Of a stretch of 23,575 nucleotides of DNA, positions 12,996-19,136 are shown in pieces (the first letter of the stretch is position 1; every line of letters begins with the position of its first letter). The DNA lies in the IMG/VR virus record IMGVR_UViG_3300036985_007065, positions 1 through 23,575 of that record; one strand, written 5' to 3'. Source of the stretch: a virus. The notes under the pieces are model-generated. The model was not told where the DNA came from and searched no databases. It was given only the letters and a program-made list of their open reading frames with translations. The position numbers were made by a program, and so were the translations under genes.

Positions 12996-14080
12996 AGTTT
13001 GACTTTCCTCGTATGCCTGATCCTCGACGGGACGAACCGACACCGTTTGAGCGTTTGCCGAAAGCGGTTCAGGACGCGATTGTCACCCAGTGGGCTGGTG
13101 GTGGTGTTTCGGGTTCGGTGGCTCGAGCGTTTTTGCTGAATGGTGAGGGTGCGGACATTGACCCGCCGGACTTGTATGGCGAATCGTTTGCTGGTCGTGG
13201 AACGGTGACGTTTGAGCGGGGCGCTCCTATCCGTGGGGAAGGGGGACGGTTTGGTGGGTCGGAACCCGGAACGGTTGAGGATTCGGGTGGTGGCAACGTT
13301 GCGAAGGTGTCCGACGTTGTGGACTCGGGATTGCGGAAGGGGTTGGGGAAGCAGTCGTTGATGTCAGCTCCCGATCAGCCGACGCTTGGTGCAACTCCTC
13401 GCAACAAGGCGTTGCAAGAAGGCATTGACAACGCGTTGGGTTCGATTGACGCGATTCATGGGATGCCGGCCGAAACGGGAGTCAGTCTCACTTTTCATGC
13501 GTTGTCGGGCAACGCGTCTGCCGAGGGAACGTTCGTGTTTCCTCGGTCGGGTAACCCTGAGGTGCCGACGATGATTACCGTGAAGAACGGTGATTCGTTG
13601 GAAACATCGGTGATGCATGAGGTTGGTCACTATCTGGACTATTCGGACCTTGGTACGGACGAAGGACAGTTTGGTTCGGGTTCGTTGGTGTTTGGTGCGG
13701 ATGGCGCACAAGTCATCGGTGCGTCGGAGTTCATGGCTCCGGTGATGGATTCGGTGCTGGCAAGTCCGGAGGGTCAGATGCTGACGCAAGCGTTGAACGA
13801 TCTTGAACGGACCGGTATGACAACCCTTCCTAACGGAATGACGATTGCCGGTTCTCGGGCTCGTGACGCGTTGAGTTATGTGACCGATCCGAAGGAGCTG
13901 TTCGCTCGAGCGTACGCCCAGTTTGTTGCTACGGAAGCGGGTAGCGATGGGGCGCGTGCCGAACTGGCTCGTAGTTCCGCAGAGGACATCATTCCGTATC
14001 AGTGGGCTCCGGAGAACTTCGGGCCTATTGGTGACGCGATTCGTAGTTCGTTGGATGCGACAGGGTTGCTCAATGGGTGA
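12992..14080 (+). CDS. Second zinc peptidase protein with the cassette linker
   Basis: The ATG overlaps the previous stop (ATGA), giving 362 residues. Residues 1-73 are a short N-terminal region; 74-93 carry the shared linker GAPIRGEGGRFGGSEPG; an acidic/Gly spacer follows. The remainder is a paralogue of the MuF protein's C-terminus: IDAIHGMP near 155, VMHEVGHYLDYSDLG (His209, Glu210, His213) and DPKELFARAYAQF (Glu302). The MuF domain is missing, so this is peptidase plus linker only. It probably travels with the head, either as an internal protein or as an injected enzyme; this is inferred from position and linker. Confidence 0.75.
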   Translation: MKFDFPRMPDPRRDEPTPFERLPKAVQDAIVTQWAGGGVSGSVARAFLLNGEGADIDPPDLYGESFAGRGTVTFERGAPIRGEGGRFGGSEPGTVEDSGGGNVAKVSDVVDSGLRKGLGKQSLMSAPDQPTLGATPRNKALQEGIDNALGSIDAIHGMPAETGVSLTFHALSGNASAEGTFVFPRSGNPEVPTMITVKNGDSLETSVMHEVGHYLDYSDLGTDEGQFGSGSLVFGADGAQVIGASEFMAPVMDSVLASPEGQMLTQALNDLERTGMTTLPNGMTIAGSRARDALSYVTDPKELFARAYAQFVATEAGSDGARAELARSSAEDIIPYQWAPENFGPIGDAIRSSLDATGLLNG

Positions 14081-14306
14081 GGTCATCAACTTTGACGACA
14101 TGCCGGACGATGAGCGACGTGTGGCGTTGACCGAAATCTTCGGCAGCACCGGATGGGGTGCGGAAGCGGTTGCGGTTGGTATGGGTGAGTCGGCTGGCGA
14201 TCTTGTGCCGGTTGATCCAGATGAGCCGATTCCGTTGCCGTTTGAGCAGGCTTCCAGCCGGAGTCGAACGGAGTTCAAGTTCATTCAAGACCCGGCGACC
14301 GCCTAG
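14073..14306 (+). CDS. Small acidic hypothetical protein, 77 aa
   Basis: The ATG lies inside the last codons of the peptidase gene (eight-base overlap). The product (MGEVINFDDMPDDERRVALT at the start) is acidic with a central Gly/Ala-rich part and ends with FEQASSRSRTEFKF. It is probably translationally coupled to the peptidase gene. No family is recognised; a chaperone or immunity-like partner of the peptidase is conceivable but unsupported. Confidence 0.6.
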   Translation: MGEVINFDDMPDDERRVALTEIFGSTGWGAEAVAVGMGESAGDLVPVDPDEPIPLPFEQASSRSRTEFKFIQDPATA

Positions 14307-14360
14307 TTCCACAAGACGTTTGTGGTCGTCGGGTAGTGTGGTGTCGTCCGACCGTCTTTC

Positions 14361-16817
14361 GTGAGTGGGTCAATGCCGAACGCCGAGTTTCAGATCGAGC
14401 CTGTGGGCAGCGTCGTCATCACCTTGGAGCCAACCGACGCCGACCGGCAGGCGTTGAGCGTTCAGGGTGGTGTCCAGCTGGACGACATGCATCTGACGTT
14501 GGTGTTGTTGCAGACCGAGACCGAAATGTCGGACTTGACGAAGATTCTCGGTGTGATGTTGTCGGTGGCGAACGAGGTGTCGCCGTTGGTCGGTGACGTG
14601 TCGGGCATGGGGTTCTTCGGCACCGAAGGGTTTGACGGCAACACGGTCGCGTTGATTGGTGTGGATGGGTTGCCGGAGCTGCGTCAGAAGTTGGTGACGG
14701 CGCTCAAAAAGAAGAAGATTGTTGTGGACGAGTCGTACGACTTTGTGCCGCATATCAAGTTGTCGGACAATCCGGTGGCTGATCCGCAGATGATGGTGGG
14801 TCGGGCGTTGTTGTTCCAGCGGTTGGGTTTGCGGTTTGGTCCGCAGGCGATTTTGATTCCGTTTGCGAAGCCGATGATGGAGGCGTCGGGTGAGGTGGTG
14901 GAGATTGTGGATGCTCCTGCCGCGCCCGCCGCGCCCGCTGCGCCCGCTGCGCCGGTTAGGCCGGGTCGTCCGGGGGTTGCTCCGGCTGGTGGTCCTGTTC
15001 GGCCTACTCGACGGTTTGAGCGTCCTGTGCGTTCTGCTCCGGTTCAGGCTCCTGCTCCGGCGCCGGCCGCTCCGAACGCTGCTGCGGTGAAACGGTTGTT
15101 GGCCGAGTTCGCTCGAGGCGCACCGATTCGCGGTGAGGGTGGGCGTTTCGGCGGTTCAGAACCCGGTGACGGTGCGGACGATGGCGAATCGGGCGATGAA
15201 GGTGGGAACCCGCCGGAACTTGCCGACATGGTCTACAACGGCGTGATTCCGTACGGTTCGTCGTTTGACGGTGTTGATTTGCGTGGTGCCGAGCTGGCGG
15301 GGTCAAGCATCGTTGAGGCGAAGGTGACTAACTCCGACTTCCGTGAGGCCGACCTTCGTAACGCCGACATCAAGAACTCCGACTTCACGTCAAGTGACTT
15401 TGATGGCGCGTCTATGACGAATGTGGATGCCTACGGTGCGACTTTTGAGTATGCGTCGTTCCGTGATGTGAACGCGTCGGGTTCTAACTTGGACGCTGTC
15501 AACTTCGCTTCCACAACTGCTCTCAACTCGGACTTTTCTAGTTCGGACATGAATGGGTCGGGATTCGTAGTGGCCGACGTGACTGGCTCCAACTTTTCGG
15601 GCTCGAGCCTTCAGGGTGCGACGTTCTATGGAGCAACCGTTGATGGGGCGAACTTTGCTGGCGCAGATTTGCGTGGTGCGGAGTTCACCGAAGCCGGCGG
15701 GCTTGATAACGCCAACCTGAGTGGTTCGGTGCATGACGACACGACTGCGTGGCCGGATGGGTTTACGCCACCCGAGTCGGCTGAGTTCTCGGTCAATCGT
15801 TCGGCGGTTGAGGAGTTGATGACCCGGTTCCTTGCCGAGTTCACCCCGCTGGTCCAAAGCCCTGACGGCACGATTGTTGAGGTGCCCGAACCCGTCGAGC
15901 CTGAGGTTGCGGGTGTTGTTGTCGGTGAAATGGTGAAGTGGACCGACGACATGGGTGACAACGTCGGCAGGCTTACGGAGCTCGTTGCTGGTGACGCCGG
16001 TGAAGTTGGGCTTGTGGCGTTGAATGACGGGCCGGAGATTGTGGAGGTTCCGTCGGAGCTGCTCGAGCCTGTGGTTGAGGAACCTGTGGTTGAGCCGATG
16101 GTGGAGACCGAGGTTGAGGTTGATGACCTTGCCGGCTTGGAAATGATGTCGGAGCGGCGGCGTCGGTCGTTCGCCCGAAAGCGTCAAGAGTTTGGTGAAC
16201 CCATTCGGGTTGAGGGCGGCAAGTTCGCTGGTTCCGAACCCGGTCCCGGTTCCAACATTGACCGTGCCGAGTCGTTGGGTCCACGAACCGAGCTGAGTCC
16301 AGAATCGGCGGCTCAGGTCGAACGGTATCTGGAAGGCAACACGTTTGTTCCGGAGTTCACCGAAGGACGCACCGAGGGATACTTGGTTGCCGAGGACTTC
16401 AATGCTGCGTTTGAACCGGCGGCCGGCGAAGCGGTCGTCAGCGTTCCCGAAGTTCCGGGCTTTGGTGATCTAGTCACCCAGTTTGGTGACTTGTCCGGCC
16501 AAGACATTTCGTGGCGCACCGAGGGTGCTGGTGGTATCGCCCGAATGGGTTGTGGTTCCGGTGCCGAAGCGTTGTCGGAAACGGGTATGGGTTCGTCTGC
16601 GGCGATGATGCAGGTCACCGTTCCGGAAGGTCACCCGGTTATCAACCTTGGTAATGCCGCCGATAGGGAAGCCGACCCGATGGCTCCGTCGGCGGGGTTT
16701 GATTCCACGGGTGTAATTTTGCATCCGCAAACTGTTTACTCGATCACTGGTTCTGGCATGACTAGTGATGGGCGTGCAGTTGTGTCCGCGGTTGCGTCAA
16801 TGCCGGAAGGTGCATGA
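14361..16817 (+). CDS. Mosaic head-operon protein: 2H phosphoesterase, pentapeptide repeats, ADP-ribosyltransferase-like domain
   Basis: Start is the GTG at 14361 or the ATG at 14373 (GAGTGGG precedes the latter). Domains by GTG numbering: 1-175, a 2H phosphoesterase-like fold with MHLTLVL (His44, Thr46) and FVPHIKL (His131, Lys133; the second Thr is replaced by Lys). 185-245, Ala/Pro-rich. 250-269, linker copy. 290-460, pentapeptide repeats (DLRGAELAGSSIVEAKVTNS). 482-494, helix VEELMTRFLAEF. 515-570, SH3-like strands (VGEMVKW). 611-628, second linker copy. 640-818, a C-terminal domain with VTVPEGHPVINLG and GVILHPQTVYSITG, shared with the next three genes. The 2H fold relates to LigT/CPDase enzymes and to the anti-CBASS protein Acb1; pentapeptide helices can mimic DNA. 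Combination in one protein is unusual. Confidence 0.75.
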   Translation: MSGSMPNAEFQIEPVGSVVITLEPTDADRQALSVQGGVQLDDMHLTLVLLQTETEMSDLTKILGVMLSVANEVSPLVGDVSGMGFFGTEGFDGNTVALIGVDGLPELRQKLVTALKKKKIVVDESYDFVPHIKLSDNPVADPQMMVGRALLFQRLGLRFGPQAILIPFAKPMMEASGEVVEIVDAPAAPAAPAAPAAPVRPGRPGVAPAGGPVRPTRRFERPVRSAPVQAPAPAPAAPNAAAVKRLLAEFARGAPIRGEGGRFGGSEPGDGADDGESGDEGGNPPELADMVYNGVIPYGSSFDGVDLRGAELAGSSIVEAKVTNSDFREADLRNADIKNSDFTSSDFDGASMTNVDAYGATFEYASFRDVNASGSNLDAVNFASTTALNSDFSSSDMNGSGFVVADVTGSNFSGSSLQGATFYGATVDGANFAGADLRGAEFTEAGGLDNANLSGSVHDDTTAWPDGFTPPESAEFSVNRSAVEELMTRFLAEFTPLVQSPDGTIVEVPEPVEPEVAGVVVGEMVKWTDDMGDNVGRLTELVAGDAGEVGLVALNDGPEIVEVPSELLEPVVEEPVVEPMVETEVEVDDLAGLEMMSERRRRSFARKRQEFGEPIRVEGGKFAGSEPGPGSNIDRAESLGPRTELSPESAAQVERYLEGNTFVPEFTEGRTEGYLVAEDFNAAFEPAAGEAVVSVPEVPGFGDLVTQFGDLSGQDISWRTEGAGGIARMGCGSGAEALSETGMGSSAAMMQVTVPEGHPVINLGNAADREADPMAPSAGFDSTGVILHPQTVYSITGSGMTSDGRAVVSAVASMPEGA
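14919..14954 (+). repeat. Four tandem 9-base units encoding Ala-Ala-Pro
   Basis: The unit is GCSGCGCCC, repeated four times in the linker between the 2H domain and the rest of the protein. It is likely to vary in copy number by slippage. Confidence 0.8.
15240..15732 (+). repeat. Pentapeptide-repeat block within the mosaic protein
   Basis: About 160 residues follow the A(D/N)LxX pattern, for example SDFREADLRNADIKNSDFTS and later GANFAGADLRGAEF. This predicts a right-handed quadrilateral beta helix of about eight turns. Confidence 0.8.
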
Positions 16818-17992
16818 TGGCCGACGAAGTCGTTTTTGAGGATGTTCCGGTAGTTGTCGGGTCGTCGGACGTTGCGCCGAAGTCTGTGGGTCGGGGCACG
16901 GTTTCGGTCGGTGACTATGTGTCGTTCGTTGGTGACGACACCCTCGAGCAGTTTGGTGAGGTTGTCGGGCTTGTGCCGGGCGCTGTGGGCTGGTTGCTTC
17001 AGGTGTTGCCTGATGGTGCCGATGTGCCTGTTGATTTGGAGCGGGCTGCGGTGACGAAGGTGAAGCGGCCGGTTTCTGCGCCGGCCGAGATGCCGGTTGG
17101 GCCGAACACCGACGTTGTCGAGCAGCTGATGACCCGTTTCATCACCGAGTTTGGTCGGTTCATTCAGGGTCCGGACGGGCGTTTGATGGGGTCGGAGTCC
17201 GAGTCGGGTGGTCCGGTGGACGGTCCGGAGGACCCGATTGGTGGTGGTCCGGCCGACCCGTTGGGTCCTCTTGGTGGTAAAAAGATCAGCGCTGCCGTGC
17301 AGAACCGCACTCGCGAGTATCCGTTTGCCGACCGTGACAAGGCCGGCACGTTGGACGCTGCCGGTGATTGGGACAAGTTCGATCAGGGCGCTGGTGGCTT
17401 CAAGGACTTTGAGACTGCTGAAGCCAGCACCGTGGAGTCCGTGTTCCTAAACGGTGGCGAGATTGTCGCTGCTTACACTCAGGTAACAGAAGATGGTGGC
17501 ATGGGGATGGCTTCCCTTGACGAGATGACCGAACAGGGTGCGGAACAAGCCTACGAAATGGTAGCCGACATGATGGACGATTTGGCTACTCCGCTGCCAG
17601 CGGGTGAAGAAATCGCGATCACTACGACTGTCAGCTTGGGCCAGTACGAATTCAACCCGGAGACGGGGATGTTGTCCGGCAAGTACGGCGAGCAGGACAC
17701 TTTGCCTATCGGTTCCACTCCTCCGGTGATCGTGGGTTACGGCAACCCAACCGCCGCTGTTACTGAAGCGGCAGCGACCGGCGATATGCCTGTTCAGATT
17801 GTCGTGACGGAGGGAACGCCGATCATCAACGGTGGTGTCGGTCAGGTTGCCGACAAAAGCGCCGGAACGGCTGTGGCACTTCCGAGTAGTGCCAAGGTGA
17901 CGATTACGGGACAGACGATCGACCCGTTTGGTCAGCCGATGTTGTTGGCTGTTGCGACGCCGTACGAACCCGGCGAAGCAAGGTGGAGGTAA
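16814..17992 (+). CDS. Cassette protein with SH3-like domain and degenerate linker
   Basis: Tandem ATGs (16814 and 16817) overlap the previous stop. Of 392 residues, about 28-85 form an SH3-like domain (SVGDYVSFVGDD, GWLLQVLPDGADVPV). Residues about 100-113 repeat the helix VEQLMTRFITEF. The linker copy at 116-128 is reduced to IQGPDGRLMGSE, followed by a Gly/Pro/Asp-rich spacer. The C-terminal part (about 160-392) shares strand patterns with its neighbours: PPVIVGYGNPTAAVTEA, IVVTEGTPIINGG and AVALPSSAKVTITGQ. The order of these strands resembles the core of ADP-ribosyltransferases, but no Arg-STS-ExE signature is present. Role inferred as internal head protein; no enzymatic function can be assigned. 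Confidence 0.7.
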   Translation: MMADEVVFEDVPVVVGSSDVAPKSVGRGTVSVGDYVSFVGDDTLEQFGEVVGLVPGAVGWLLQVLPDGADVPVDLERAAVTKVKRPVSAPAEMPVGPNTDVVEQLMTRFITEFGRFIQGPDGRLMGSESESGGPVDGPEDPIGGGPADPLGPLGGKKISAAVQNRTREYPFADRDKAGTLDAAGDWDKFDQGAGGFKDFETAEASTVESVFLNGGEIVAAYTQVTEDGGMGMASLDEMTEQGAEQAYEMVADMMDDLATPLPAGEEIAITTTVSLGQYEFNPETGMLSGKYGEQDTLPIGSTPPVIVGYGNPTAAVTEAAATGDMPVQIVVTEGTPIINGGVGQVADKSAGTAVALPSSAKVTITGQTIDPFGQPMLLAVATPYEPGEARWR

Positions 17993-17994
17993 TC

Positions 17995-19128
17995 ATGCCT
18001 ACGTCAATTGCACCTCCGGTGTTTGTGCCTAACGAGATTCCGACTGCTGGCGTTGCTCCGGAGCAGGTGCCGGGGTTTGTGTGTCTTGGCAGCATGGTGT
18101 CGTACACCGACATTGACGGTGGTACCGGTCAGGGTGTCGTGCTGAAGATGGTGGCCGACGATCCGACGCGTGAGGGTGGTGTGTCGGGCTGGTTGTTGGA
18201 GGTTCAGCCGGACGGTGGAACCGGCACGGTGATGGTCATGCCGTCGGAAGCGGTGTTGATCGGGGAAGATGTTGCTGTTGTTCCTATGGAGGTTTCGGTG
18301 AAGAAGCGAACGGTTGCTCGAGGTCGAGGTACGGCGACGTTCCCTCGAGGGGCACCTATCCGTGGTGAGGGTGGACGCTTTGGTGGGTCCGAGCCGGGTG
18401 AAGTTTCGGACGACGCCGGCGGTGGAGAGTCCGGCGGCGGCGGTGATTCCGGTGGTGGTGACAACCCGTTTACCGGTGGTGACCGGATGGCCGACGTTCT
18501 TCCGGCTAGTGGTGACCAGTTCGTGGATGAAATTGAAGCCGCTGCGGTAGCGGAAGTCATTGCGGCTGGTGGTGACATCTTCAACGCTGCTGGCGGCGAC
18601 GCCGACATGACTTCCGAAGATCGTGAATCAATCATTCGGACGAACGACGAGGTTGAGGCAGCCATGCAGCCAGCACCGGCTGGTGTTGAGATTTACACAA
18701 CGGCGTTCGTGACGGATAGATACACCCTTGACCCTGAAACCGGTTCAGTAACGCGAGATTCGAGGGGAACTACTGTGGATGCCCTCCAGTCCGCCGGTTC
18801 CAGCGTCGAAGGTGCGCCGCAGTTCACGGTCGGTAGTGGTGACCCTGCTTCGGCCCTAAAGTTTGCTGGCGAAGGAACATACGTCTATGGCCGACCCGAC
18901 GGCAGTCTCGGTCGGATGGAAGGTCAGCGTGTTCCGATCAAGGTGACGGTCCCTGAGGGGCACCCGATGGTCAACGCTGGGCGAGACAACGATGTGAACC
19001 CCGACAGCGACACGAATGTTGTTCTAAGCCGTGATACGTCTCTGACCGTCACCGGCTTTGGTGTGGACGCCGAGACTGGTGCGGCAATGTTTACGGCAGA
19101 AGCCACGTTGAGGCCGAGCAGGGCGTAG
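17995..19128 (+). CDS. Cassette protein with SH3-like domain, linker and C-terminal domain
   Basis: The ATG at 17995 has GGAGGT five bases upstream and is preferred over an in-frame GTG at 17983. In the 377 residues, about 30-90 form the SH3-like domain (CLGSMVSYTDIDGGTGQG, GWLLEVQPDGG). Residues 116-135 carry a perfect linker; a Gly/Ser/Asp-rich spacer follows. The C-terminal part (about 165-377) contains APQFTVGSGDPASALKF, VPIKVTVPEGHPMVNAG and NVVLSRDTSLTVTGFG, aligned in order with the neighbours. DTSLTVTG aligns with the position where ADP-ribosyltransferases carry their catalytic loop strand. The function is unknown. Confidence 0.7.
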   Translation: MPTSIAPPVFVPNEIPTAGVAPEQVPGFVCLGSMVSYTDIDGGTGQGVVLKMVADDPTREGGVSGWLLEVQPDGGTGTVMVMPSEAVLIGEDVAVVPMEVSVKKRTVARGRGTATFPRGAPIRGEGGRFGGSEPGEVSDDAGGGESGGGGDSGGGDNPFTGGDRMADVLPASGDQFVDEIEAAAVAEVIAAGGDIFNAAGGDADMTSEDRESIIRTNDEVEAAMQPAPAGVEIYTTAFVTDRYTLDPETGSVTRDSRGTTVDALQSAGSSVEGAPQFTVGSGDPASALKFAGEGTYVYGRPDGSLGRMEGQRVPIKVTVPEGHPMVNAGRDNDVNPDSDTNVVLSRDTSLTVTGFGVDAETGAAMFTAEATLRPSRA

Positions 19129-19136
19129 GAGAACTA

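Noticed and set aside
14320-14339. YTGTCS-type promoter before the mosaic gene (TTGTGG...TAGTGT)
   Set aside because: The spacing is eight, not 11, and no start codon follows at the leaderless distance.
14925-15090. Alternative plus frame with Leu/Arg/Pro repeats
   Set aside because: A shadow of the Ala/Pro-rich linker in another frame.
18420-18470. Gly/Ser/Asp-rich stretch as an independent repeat
   Set aside because: Simple spacer sequence after the linker with no regular unit.
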